Shown here piece after piece: positions 55,601-64,000 of a DNA stretch of 64,000 nucleotides (positions within the stretch are counted from its first letter, which is position 1; each line of letters opens with the position of its first letter). A program made the translations under genes and the position numbers. The notes under the pieces were generated by a model. It ran no database searches. It saw only the letters and a list, made by a program, of their open reading frames with translations, and was not told the DNA's origin. This DNA comes from Culex pipiens pallens (taxonomy: Eukaryota > Arthropoda > Insecta > Diptera > Culicidae): NCBI RefSeq assembly GCF_016801865.2, contig NC_068937.1, forward strand, positions 136,288,455 through 136,352,454. Direction: 5' to 3'.

Positions 55601-58600
55601 ACGTATTTAATTTTTCTCTTCATTTTGCGGAAAAATCTCAACCTATCAAAGTCCAAAGCAACATGCAAATGTGTTTTATCCTACCCCGTTTTACGGTACC
55701 AAAAGTTGCGCCTTTCAATTACCCAAACATGTATAGGTCATCGCTGAAATTTTGGAGGTTATCGCAGGTTTAGTTAAAAAAGTAGATTTTTTGCTGATTA
55801 CGTCATTTTCGCGTTTTGCATTTTGGTGAAACGCTCAACCAAACCACTTTTTTGTTTTAGATTCATTTTCATATGTCAATATCAGATGACTTTTTTCTCG
55901 TTTAATATGCAATAATAAACTTACTTCACTGCCCAACCCCATCTCTCACAGGCATAAAAGCTTCGAATTCAATTGCAAATAAATGGAAAGCCTCCTAATT
56001 TGATTTTCCTCAGAGACAGAGCAACATCGAAGATGCAGACATTTTCAATTGTATTTGCATCAATTTTTCTCCATTTCTCATCATTCTACTTCGAGTGCAT
56101 GACTAGCTCGTTTTCTACAATACCATGAAATTGATGAATAAAAATCAAATTGTTGAATTCAACTGTCTGAGTGGTGTTGCTTCCAAGAATGCCTTCTATT
56201 TACCAATTACACATCCATAAATGTGCGGTCACTGGTTGGAGCAACGTTGCGGTTATTGTTATTATCCTGGAATGTAGTGGACACTTGTAATGAGAGTTTT
56301 CCGCTTGCCCATATTGGGTTGGGTAGAAGATATAATTAGAACTCGAACAGCTTTAAATGACCAACATTTGCTAATTAAAACTGCATCACGTGACGTCACA
56401 ACACACACGTTTATGGTATCTCTTATGGATCCACCTGTTGATTCCTTCCAAACACAACACTCTACGAACACTTTAATTTTATCGGAGAATTGAATTTCAG
56501 CTCTGAATCACATTTTACTAGTTGCTTTGAATTTTCCAATTTTCCTTCACCACCGCTCCTCACCCACCAGCAGCGTTCAAGCAAAATCATAAATAATCAT
56601 GTAAATCACCTGCCATTGTATATTTGTCAGCAGATTGCACTACCCCCGCCACCACCCATCAAGCCAAGGTTTCCCACCCCCTTCCGGTGACCCGGCACTA
56701 ACCGGGGATGCTGCTGCAAAACACGCAGGGAGCCACACTAATCGAGTTTGACTTTCATTTTTGTCCCATTTTCCTCTCCGCACACTGACCCCTCCCCCAG
56801 ATTTGTGTCGGTCACTCCCGTTCACGCAGAAAAATAAGGCATATTTGAATCAACAAAACGTTTTGTTGATTTGAAAATCAAGTTTTTTGTTGAATCAACG
56901 CTAAACGTCAAAGCAACTTTTTCAAAACAACAAAAGATTTTTGTGGAAATAAGAAAATCAAGGTTTGTTTCAACGCAAAATCGGCGTTGATTATATTCAA
57001 CAAAAATTTTGTTGAATCAAACCTCGCACAGGCTGATTCTACAAAATATTTTTCTGCGTGTTGGAGGAAAATTTGATTTTGCCGAAGAGGACGATTCTCA
57101 CCCCAAAAAAAGTGAAGGTCGCATAAAAATCACTTTAAAACACTTAAATTGCTGCACTTAACCTTTGGCTTTAACGAAATTTCGAAATAAACACCCGATT
57201 GTGTGCGCGCGTAAAATATGGCCATGTTTTGAAAACGGAATCGAACGGAAAATGGATGCGTCCGCATCGCGCCACGGCTGGACCACTACTGAGCTGGTTG
57301 TGTCTGGAACCAAACAGCGCGGAACAACAACCACCGAGAGTGAGCGGGTTCAGGGTTTTGGGGGTAAAGGCTGGCTGGGCACAGTCAAGCGACGAAGTGA
57401 AGGCTGTATTTTATGATATTTCTAAATAATTTCAATTGAAATTTATATCCAAATTTTAAAATTTATTAAAAAAAAATATTTCGTTGGAAAACATTGTACA
57501 ATCAATTAAAACTTGCATAAAATTATTTTATTAAATTTATCATTCAATCTTGTAACAACTTGATCCACATTTTTTTTAATTTCATACCGCAGGACGGAAC
57601 TGCCGTTTTACGGCGATATGATGTGTACGCCATTGAGGTGATTTTGCTGTAGACACGATTTTCTGTTTTTGTTCATTTTTTCAATTTAAAATGACTAATT
57701 TATGGTCTGCTCTGTAGAAACTGTTAAAAAGTACAATAAAAATGTGGCCTCTACAGAATTTCTTGTTTTTTCCTATTCTCTACGATTTTAAACCACAAAC
57801 ATCATTTGGCCGAAAAAATTGCAATAAAAAATCACTACTTTTCCTTCCCAATGATGTCTGTATACATTGCTCGATCAAAGCAGGCTATATTTTTTGTGCC
57901 AGCTATTTTGACAGCTGAGCGGATCCCTTAATGCATTGTCCACGTGGATACTTTAAGAGGGGGGGGGGGGGAGGGTATTAAAGGAGCGTTATTTTATTAC
58001 GTAACGCAGTTGGGGGAAGGGGGGTCGGAGGCCGTGTTACGGGGAGAGGGTCTAAAAATCCGATTTTTTGCGTTACGTAATAAAATAACGCTCCCTTAGC
58101 GATTGTCTACGCTCCACAAACACATTTTTCGCATGAACAATTGTCCGCAAGGGAGGTGGGTGGGTCTTGAATTTTCAAAAATGTGTCTACGTGGATGTGG
58201 ATAAGGTGTCATCCATTAAGTACGTCACATTAAAATCAGCCAAAATTTACTCCACCCCCCTTTGTCACGATTTCCCTATGCTTTTAACACGCAATGTTAC
58301 GCTTGCTCAAAACCCCCCTCTTACCTCAGAACGTGACGTAATTTATGGATGACGCCTAATGGACGTCCCCTTAAGAATTAAATCGAAATAATGTAATAAA
58401 ATATTGCCCAGTCTTGATTTGGTCCCAAAACCTCAAATCAACATTCAAACAGTATTAAAAAAATTGAAAATGTCCAAAATGGCGTATACATCATATCGCC
58501 GTATAACGGCAGGGAAGCAGACAATTTTTCTTCTATTTATAACTGTTAATTGGAAACGTTAGATTTAACTTAAATCGGTTTATTTCATAAGTTTATCGAC

Positions 58601-61162
58601 TACAAATTGTTTTTCTAAATTCATTAAAGAATTTTGGAGAATCATTTCAGCTGTGTCTTTAGTACAGTCCAGACTCGATTATCCGAAGTTTCGATTATTC
58701 GAAGTTCGCTAATTCGAAGGTTTGTGTGGGACTTCGGTTAATTGAATCACAACCAAAAATGTTTTCCCTTTTTTTGTATTTTCTTGCTTTTAACATCAAA
58801 TTTGAGTGCTGCGACCCCATTTTAGTTAAATTTGAATATTTGCACTGTAACTTGGATTTTGCCCGCACTTTTCTCTCGCACTTTTGACAGCAAAAAATCA
58901 AAAATCTAGGCAACCACTCGTTTATTTACATTTCCAGTCGCAGTTTTCCAAGCCAGTTTGACAAGTAGCAATAGTGCGATCAATACTCATGTATTTATGT
59001 TTTGTATTATGTGTTTACAAAAAGAAGTAGGTTTTTGGTGCCACTGCTTTGGTGGCTTTTCCTGCCTTAAAAAAGTAAATAAATTCAAATTCAATTCAAT
59101 TTAGTGCGAAGTCGAAGTTAGTGAGAATTGCGCAATATGCATTTTTAATTAAAAAATGCATTGTTTCAACATGTTATCATCGCCATCTTGGATTTAAAAT
59201 TTCTGAGTCATTTAAGAGTAGTATAAAAAAATGCATTCTCGGATTAGTTTTCAAAAGGACGTAAGATCCATTGGTAAACAAAGCCCTTTTTTCATCGGTA
59301 TTAGACCTACCTTCGAAAAACCAATTTCAAAAATGCTTGAGATTGTTCATCTACACGTCCTTCAAGTGCCCTAATCTAAAAATAAATGAATATTGTATAT
59401 TGTATCAATTTGGAGAAAAACGAAAATGAGTGTCGTAGGTCACGGTGGCTCTTACGGCTTTTTGAAAACTCACCCGAGCATTGTTTAATACTTAAGCTCG
59501 ACAAATATTATTTTTTTTAAAACAATTTTTTTTTTCGTGATTCGATTATCCGAAATGAAATTTTTCCGAAGCCTTCGGATAATCGAGTTTGGACTGTATT
59601 TGAAGTAAAAAATAAGTGTGCAGTTTTTGTATGTCCCAGACTATGCCTCTATGCCTTTTTTTCATATTTTTACAGTCAATGTTTTATTTTTTTTATTTTT
59701 TATTATTTTACTAGAAAATAAGTAGCGGCATAGTCTGGAGCATAAAAACACTGCACACTTATGTTTATTTTAATAGGAGGTGTAAGAATAAGCCAAATAC
59801 TATTAGAGACAACAAGATAAATGCAAATTAAAATTCTTAAAATGAAACAAGAAAAACGTGAATCAAGAGAAGTAAAAATTTAGTAGAAAAAAAGTTACTC
59901 AGAGTTGCCAGAACACAAAAAAATCAAACGAAAATTGGCCATTAGAAGGAAAAATTTAAAGTTGATAATTCTTGCAAAACCGTACATCACGGAAACGCAA
60001 CTGTAAAAGTGGGCAGATTCAACCAGAAGCCATCCTGTAGATATCTTTCGCCAAACTTTAGGTTCCGACCAGCAGCGTTGGCCTTTCCACAGCTGAATGT
60101 TGAAGGAGAACATCGCAAAAGTTATAGGCTATTGCTGTGTGGTCATTTGCTGTCAATTACACGCCGTTTGTATCGTCGTCCTTTTGCTTTCGACGGGGGA
60201 GCAATTGTGAGTGTGTTTTCTTCGGCAATCTGATCTAAAGTGGGGCGAAATTGTAGTCGGGGGTGCCAGACGGAATAATCGGGGCTGAGGGAGTTTGAAA
60301 CTGGAGAAGATGATAAATTTGAACGGTAACTATTATCGTGATAGCAAATTTAATCAAAATTCAGTAAAAAGAACCACGAGCCTCCACTGGACTGCTTTGT
60401 CTGAAACAATTTGATGGAGACGCATGGTTATTAAGCTGTTCAGATATTCTGAAGTCCAACACCAATTTAAAAAAAAACATTTCTCGAAGGCAAAAGTAGA
60501 GACCAACACCTTTAAATTAGCCCCCTGCCGGTTGATTTATATTTACATCAATCCATTTTCATTATCATTCCCCTTTCAAGGGAAGTGAAAGTGCCGGCCA
60601 AAAGGAAGCGTAAATGAGGAAGATTCTTTTCCCGCTCTTCAAAAAGCATGTCAACAAGTTTTCCACACACTCTCAAAATGATTCTCTTCTCACTAACACC
60701 TTGCCATTTTTTGTTTGACTTGGGAAAAGCTTTTTCCAGCATGTCTTGCAACATTTTCCTTCCTTTCTCTTTAGTCGAGACACAACCCACAAACCCTGCT
60801 GCAACAACTCACAAAAACAAACTCTCAAACTTCTCTCTCCCCCATCAGGTCTAGACTCGGTCATAGCCGACATCAAGAGTGGCCGCGTAACGTTGCGCCG
60901 CCGAAAACCGAACGTGCTAAGCGAGTTGGAGAATGCCGCCAGTTCCACGAAATCGTCCTCGGGCAGTCGACAGAGCCAGCAACAGCCCAACTACAGCCAA
61001 CTGGCCGCCCAGAATCCGGCCCTCCGGGAAATGTACGAAATTCTCGAGCGAATGAAGCGCCGCAACCGGCAGTCGAAGGTTATCGTCGAGTCGGAGATTG
61101 TTGGCGATGTGACCGATGGACGGACTGTGCGGACTGTGATTACCGGGATTGTGGATCTTTAA
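43312..61162 (+). CDS. Shootin-1-like coiled-coil, proline-rich protein (complete, six exons)
   Basis: Seen: join(43312-43654, 44427-44800, 44916-45028, 48425-48587, 48836-49286, 60849-61162) gives one open frame of 585 residues with GT-AG introns and matching phases (1, 0, 2, 0, 1). Layout: Ser-rich, low-complexity head (1-95); coiled coil (about 98-165); acidic spacer SCSDDDEGAEKS; coiled coils (about 203-276, 278-331 and 332-385); proline tract P7-L-P11 (427-445); C-terminal block beginning LDSVIADIKSGRVTLRRRKP, then a Ser/Gln linker and a basic helix (LREMYEILERMKRRNRQ). Family knowledge: vertebrate shootin-1 has the same order of coiled coils, poly-Pro and an IKKGVxLRP-type motif. It couples actin retrograde flow to adhesion in axon growth cones and binds cortactin. 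Inference: a cytoplasmic actin-linked adaptor. The assignment rests on architecture and the C-terminal motif; a generic coiled-coil or formin-like protein is the alternative. Confidence 0.68.
44427..44800 (+). CDS. Shootin-like exon 2 (coiled coil and acidic spacer)
   Basis: Acceptor TTCCAG and donor GTAAGT. It encodes residues 115-239. Heptad-like Leu spacing is visible in NQLLKKSVTALQNDVAALRK and again in MEKLKSYLNNVELQLYEANE. The two helices are separated by a charged Ser/Asp/Glu region. Confidence 0.75.
44916..45028 (+). CDS. Shootin-like exon 3 (coiled coil)
   Basis: The 113-base exon follows a 115 bp intron. Acceptor TTTGCAG, donor GTGAGT after AGC AAA CG. It encodes KQQYEETSEKLRAENAELSK and IARLMSANILESIDTSK, ending in phase 2. 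Confidence 0.75.
45087..45275. mobile_element. 189 bp hairpin MITE in shootin-like intron 3
   Basis: Two 74-base arms (45087-45160 and 45202-45275), beginning AGGTTTTTAAGCGAAGATGG, pair with about three mismatches around a 41-base loop. It lies 58 bp after the exon donor. Confidence 0.78.
45656..46089. mobile_element. 434 bp MITE with four copies of TTCTACGCATAATTGTCCCA
   Basis: Ends ACTGCCGTTCTACGCATAAT and its complement ending GAACGGCAGT. The ACGCATAATTGTCC motif occurs twice in each orientation (about 45665, 45823, 45985, 46065). Confidence 0.7.
46095..46271. repeat. Left-end fragment of a CCCGGG-ended element
   Basis: TAGAGCGTCCAATTTCCCGT followed by about 150 bp that is repeated at 46761. 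It is cut off by the palindrome beginning at 46272. Confidence 0.6.
46272..46440. mobile_element. 169 bp palindromic MITE with poly-C tracts
   Basis: ATCCATAAACCACGTGGACA at the left and its complement at 46413-46436. Two cytosine runs, of 13-20 bases, flank a second inner hairpin (ATTATCCATAC/GTATGGAT). Confidence 0.7.
46442..46752. mobile_element. 311 bp MITE with perfect 47 bp inverted ends
   Basis: GTAACAAAAATGACTTTTTG and the next 27 bases at the left are perfectly complementary to 46705-46751. It directly abuts the preceding palindrome. Confidence 0.75.
46761..47470. mobile_element. CCCGGG-ended TIR element, short copy
   Basis: TAGAGCGTCCAATTTCATCA at the left and GGGAAATTGGACGCTCTA at the right. 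710 bp, internally deleted relative to the roughly 1.15 kb copies. Confidence 0.62.
47471..48424. other. End of shootin-like intron 3
   Basis: AT-rich DNA without clear repeats, ending in the polypyrimidine tract before 48425. No gene was seen. Confidence 0.4.
48425..48587 (+). CDS. Shootin-like exon 4 (coiled coil)
   Basis: It lies after a 3.4 kb transposon-filled intron. Acceptor CTTTTCAG, donor GTGAGT at 48588. The first base completes Arg277; then LETSYIQVRRERDNLARQNR through KRKTFEAQFIEY. GC-rich third positions contrast with the surrounding introns. Confidence 0.75.
48836..49286 (+). CDS. Shootin-like exon 5 (coiled coil and poly-proline)
   Basis: It follows a 248 bp intron. Acceptor GCTTTAG, donor GTAGGA at 49287. 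The exon begins KQQMEQELLRQTDERVVSLQ, continues as an Arg/Glu-rich coiled coil, and then has 18 prolines interrupted by one Leu (residues 427-445), a likely profilin or SH3-binding tract. The frame stays open through the donor to a stop at 49408 (about 40 extra codons), so intron retention would make a shorter C-terminally distinct protein. Confidence 0.72.
49733..49780. repeat. Right-end fragment of the pogo-like family
   Basis: TTCGGATAATCGAGGCTTCG and GGTAATCGAGTCTGGACTGT. No matching left end was found nearby. Confidence 0.55.
50153..51306. mobile_element. CCCGGG-ended TIR element, full-length copy
   Basis: Left AGAGCGTCCAATTTCCCGTC, right GGGAAATTGGACGCATA. 1.15 kb, in the last intron of the shootin-like gene. 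Confidence 0.65.
51593..51745. mobile_element. 153 bp palindromic MITE (GATAAGGTCCTATAAACAAA)
   Basis: ATATCTTGACTTTTTTTTGA and continuing GTAAACATT arms pair across a short loop. Confidence 0.75.
51837..51935 (+). repeat. 13 bp minisatellite
   Basis: About eight copies of CCAAAATACCCCT, with single-base variants. Confidence 0.8.
52631..53860. repeat. Palindromic repeat hosting the short foldback copy
   Basis: The outer sequence (GGGAGCGATTGG; GTATGGGATTTAGTATGG at the left, its complement at the right near 53830) folds back on itself through a hairpin at about 52930-52985. A second, simpler copy lies at 22148-22500. Confidence 0.55.
53007..53697. mobile_element. Short foldback copy with AGGA target duplication
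   Basis: Termini GAGCAGTTCTC and GAGAATTGCTC, flanked by AGGA at 53003-53006 and 53698-53701. It is inserted in another palindromic repeat whose empty version (GATAGGAGCAAGATAG) is present near 22415. Most of the left arm is deleted. Confidence 0.7.
54282..55800. mobile_element. Second palindromic element copy, split by an insertion
   Basis: The left arm matches 40531-41100 with many substitutions; the right arm is truncated to about 100 bp. The centre is occupied by the element at 54834-55699. Confidence 0.6.
54834..55699. mobile_element. 866 bp TIR element (GGTACCGTAAACCGG ends), copy 2
   Basis: GGTACCGTAAACCGGGGTAA at the left, CCCCGTTTTACGGTACC at the right. The interior is the reverse complement of 23188-24115. 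It is inserted at the centre of the palindromic element around it. Confidence 0.65.
55801..56822. other. Part of the last shootin-like intron
   Basis: No repeats and no exon were recognised. A GC-richer patch at 56640-56820 has no recognisable coding. Confidence 0.35.
56823..57060. mobile_element. 238 bp MITE (CACGCAGAAAAATA ends)
   Basis: Perfect 14 bp inverted ends. The inside is rich in TTGTTGAATCAA and AACAAAACGTTTTGTTG palindromes. Confidence 0.72.
57980..58097. mobile_element. 118 bp palindromic MITE
   Basis: AGGAGCGTTATTTTATTACG at the left and CGTAATAAAATAACGCTCCC at the right, almost perfect 29-base arms. Confidence 0.75.
58205..58356. mobile_element. 152 bp MITE (GGTGTCATCCATTAAGTACG ends)
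   Basis: The right end reads ACGTAATTTATGGATGACGC. Three or four mismatches over 25 bases. Confidence 0.68.
58665..59596. mobile_element. pogo-like TA-flanked element, long copy
   Basis: CAGTCCAGACTCGATTATCC and its complement, ending GGACTG, are flanked by TA on each side. It contains about 250-450 bp more than 32280-32758, around 58850-59110, presumably a further insertion. Right-end fragments also lie at 49733-49780 and near 52255. Confidence 0.62.
59630..59910. repeat. Fragment of the 2951 MITE family
   Basis: Contains CCCAGACTATGCCTCTATGC, GGCATAGTCTGGAGC and TAAATGCAAATTAAAATTCT, matching 3230-3440. Confidence 0.5.
60849..61162 (+). CDS. Shootin-like terminal exon
   Basis: It lies after an 11.6 kb intron. 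Acceptor CCCATCAG at 60848; the split Gly codon is completed, then LDSVIADIKSGRVTLRRRKP, a Ser/Gln-rich linker and an Arg/Lys-rich helix. It ends TVRTVITGIVDL and stop TAA at 61160-61162. No canonical AATAAA lies directly after it; AT-rich sequence follows, and the 3' end of the transcript was not located. Confidence 0.72.
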
Positions 61163-62271
61163 CAGTAGAATTAAATTAAAAATTGAAAAAAAAAACACGT
61201 GTTGATCTTTTTAAACGAACTGACTTTATTTTGAGCTGTACGGAACGACACGTGAGCACGCAGAGGAGGAGTCGTTCGAGTGATTTTACTTAACATTGTT
61301 GCATTTTTAAATACATTTTCGTTCATTTTATTAAAACCGTTAGCATGTAAGTTTTAATTAGCTAATTGAATTAAAGATAGAATAATTTTTCGATTCTAAT
61401 GAAAACAAAAGCGTAACTTATTAACCTTTTTTTCATTTTTTTAGAAGAATATCACATTTGATCCAAACAAATATTTATTTTAATTTTAAATTTCTTATAC
61501 AGATATTTTTTCAAATAACACTGCTCAATTCCGGTTTATATGGCAAATCAATATGGAGCACTTCCATTCGAGCAGTTTTTACTTTTTTCTACTATGTATT
61601 CATTATGGGAGAACTGTCATATCCAACACTCGAATCCGGTGCTCCATTGTTTTATACCTTGAGAATCAAGGGAATGATGGATCAAGAGGAATCACAAATT
61701 CGCATAAATAATTTCAAGATTGTGCAGTTGTAAACCGAAATTGCGATCAAAAATTAAGGAGGACGAATAAGGCTCTTAACTGCTTATTTAATTGTCACTC
61801 TGCAGGACCCTGCACTATTTAATCATTTTCTGGCGTACATTTAATTTTTCAGCCCTAAACCAGTTATTGAATTGAAAAAAATAAAACTCTTTTTCAAATT
61901 TTCTTTTCTTGATTTGTGTGCATCTACGTCAAAGAACAAGATTGTTTACTTTTTACTCTTTGGTCTGACAGCTTTATCATGGATTTTGGTCTGGTCTAGG
62001 TGAGGGATAGGACACAGCACCCTCTTGTTGAGCATAACATGATAAAAATTTGAAAATTTGCCGCGCGAAAGCCAGTTGTCAAAACCGCAACACTTTTTTT
62101 TCTGGAAACAAAACTTAAAGATGCTCCGATATCACGAGACTGGATGGACCAAATCTAAACCAAATCGGCAGAAATTTTTGGTAAAGAACTCCAAATTCAA
62201 AATTTATTGTTTTGTTTTGCGTGAGTTAGTTTAAAAAAAACCCGATTTAATCCCACCTGGGGTGAGATAGA
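61163..62271. other. 3' flank of the shootin-like gene
   Basis: AT-rich. It probably includes the 3' UTR. A short repeat shared with position 1383 lies near 61560. No further gene was recognised. Confidence 0.35.
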
Positions 62272-63643
62272 GCCTTTCTTACTAAAGAATATAACAATGG
62301 TAGAACTTTTTTCAATTCATAACATCGACTTTGTTTATTTATAACGTCAGCACAAAAGAAAGTCTTATGATGAAAGCAATGTATTATAAATGATATGATT
62401 TCCAAAAGAAATAAAAAACGCAATTTTCACCAAAAGAATATTTTCAATCGTACAATATGTTTGTACGTTTGTAATCAAACAAGCGTTTATGGCAAACGCG
62501 ATCATAGCAAGCTTCCCATGCGCCAGTGACAACGCACACCGCGGTTTTGGGTTTTTTAGCTTCGGTACGAGCCCTTTTGTGTGTTGGTATTTTGGTTCAT
62601 CGTTCCAGCGCACCAAGCCAAGCAAAACCGAGGTACAAGTGAACCGCGTGTGCCGCACGGTGCAGGGAAGCTAGCCATTCAGCTTCTACGAAAGTGACAG
62701 AGTCAGAGATAGCTATTTTTAACAACCGCACCACTACACACTCAATCGCGAGAACCTTAGGTAGAAAGCCATTGGCGTCGCCAGCATTGAAAACTTTGAA
62801 AACGATATAAACGATGAAAAGCTTAGAAAGCTCCTATTGGAATCCAATGAACCCTGTTAAATAAACTTACGAACGGGAACAAATTGATTGTAGCCGGATG
62901 AATGTCCTATGTTACAATTTTTTTTGCATAAACATTGGACAGTTATGAAAAAACGGACAGGGCAAAAGAAACCGAAAAGCTACGATATCTTACATATTGA
63001 AGGAAACATCGGTAGACAAGCTATTACAAAACGAGTATAAGTCGAGCCACAAAATATATGCGCCAGCATTCTCGCGCCAGTATTCGAAGCTCAACTTGAC
63101 TCACCAGTTGGGCTTTTACCTTTTTCTAGGGATTTTTTTTCTTATGGTAGGTTAATCAAACGGCTCTAACTCCAGAACCATATTATGAATCTGGATGAAA
63201 ATTTGGGATGTTGTAGAGCTCGAAAAATGAAATTTTCGAGATAAATAAAAGATATGAAAATGAAATTTTTTACCATATTTTACAGATGGATATTTCGAAA
63301 TTTGCGCGGCAACTCGCCCAGGTTCAGCACACAAGCTTTCATCTGCATTCAGAAGAATCAAAATCGGATATATGGGAGCTGAGAACGACGGGACACAAAA
63401 TTTTGCAAAATTTTACCACATACGAACATCACTCGACCTCCACGGAATTTATTTTCTCAAAATTCGAGGATTGGAGATAGTCGAGTTCTGTCAAGGTGAA
63501 TCGATAGAGCGTCGAAAATCGATGCAGTGTGATTTTTTGGCGATTTTTTCGCTTAAAATTCATGCTGAATCGACATATTTACGAAGATGGAAATGACGTC
63601 CAGCCTTAAAGTAAAACCTATACCTTTCTTTAGTAAGAAAGGC
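62272..63643. mobile_element. 1.37 kb TIR element (GCCTTTCTTACTAAAGAA)
   Basis: Perfect 18-19 bp inverted ends at 62272 and 63643. The right half has overlapping short open frames with no recognisable domain; the left half has GC-richer sequence near 62490-62700. It is possibly a non-autonomous element that captured other DNA. Confidence 0.6.
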
Positions 63644-63894
63644 AAAACATAAAAAATAAAAGGCTCACTGAAAATTATTTGGCTCATTATAATTCAGTAA
63701 TTCGAGTGTGCTTGAAAAATCGTTACAAGGAAATATGACAGTGCAATAATTGTTTGGAGACGGAATCGCAAATTTTAAAGATTTACAATTTGTAATTCAG
63801 AGTTACACATATGTAGTAGCCAATTCCAATCGAAGATGTTATTCATGATTACGTAATCCTAAATTACAGTAAATTACAAATCCTTGTAATACAG

Positions 63895-64000
63895 CGATTC
63901 CTCGTTAAACAAGCAATATCCAAATCAAAAGTGCTCCGATTCGGATCAAATTTGGCATGGAAGTTGCTTGGCTAAAATAATTTGATTCGTATTGTTTTGT
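63895..64000. repeat. Left end of another copy of the 40531 palindromic family, cut by the window edge
   Basis: AAAAGTGCTCCGATTCGGAT and TAAAATAATTTGATTCGTAT parallel 54325-54385. Confidence 0.5.

Larger units (their letters stand above)
57600..58512. mobile_element. 913 bp TIR element with nested MITEs
   Basis: CTGCCGTTTTACGGCGATAT at the left and ATATCGCCGTATAACGGCAG at the right, with matching continuing GATGTRTACGCCATT. It contains the palindromes at 57980 and 58205 plus a 12-G run near 57960. Confidence 0.7.

Overview
The window is eukaryotic, intron-rich and AT-rich. About half of it is visibly made of short DNA transposons, foldback elements and tRNA-headed retroposons. The repeat style (many MITEs with TACACAGC, CCCGGGAAATTGGACGC or TTAA-CCCT ends and tRNA-derived SINEs) and the two genes point to a culicine mosquito, with Culex the most likely genus. 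This is inferred from remembered repeat and protein families; no search was run.

Two host genes can be supported. (1) On the minus strand, three spliced exons encode the start of a secreted DM13-domain protein of the Skeletor/Knickkopf type. The start codon and signal peptide are at 25664-25484, followed by a 21.5 kb intron, then two DM13 exons at 3974-3901 and 2540-2389. The gene continues off the left edge. (2) On the plus strand, six exons between 43248 and 61162 join in frame to a complete 585-residue coiled-coil and poly-proline protein that resembles shootin-1. The genes are divergently arranged, with about 17.6 kb between their start codons. A GC-richer block near 35.2-35.8 kb, ending in a good splice donor, could be promoter plus 5' untranslated exon of gene 2.

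The clearest retroelement lies between the genes. It is a 1.2 kb insert (28354-29533) with an intact 326-codon ORF1-like reading frame, a poly(A) tail and a 12-13 bp target-site duplication. It looks like a half-LINE carrying an RRM-like, LINE-ORF1-type protein and no reverse transcriptase.

The introns are nested transposon deposits. Highlights: a 1.93 kb near-perfect palindrome (17698-19629) with interrupted or deleted relatives at 13181-14971 and 53007-53697; two SINE insertions with resolvable target duplications (13430-13670 and 24634-24951); a family with terminal inverted repeats that carries tRNA-like A and B boxes (10739-11107, 22527-22897) and a head-to-head palindromic relative (11305-12144); twin 243 bp TTAA-flanked elements; a four-locus CCCGGG-ended family; and a pogo-like TA-flanked family. 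No CRISPR array, rRNA gene or convincing functional tRNA gene was seen. Open frames not listed are mostly frames within repeats or chance ORFs.
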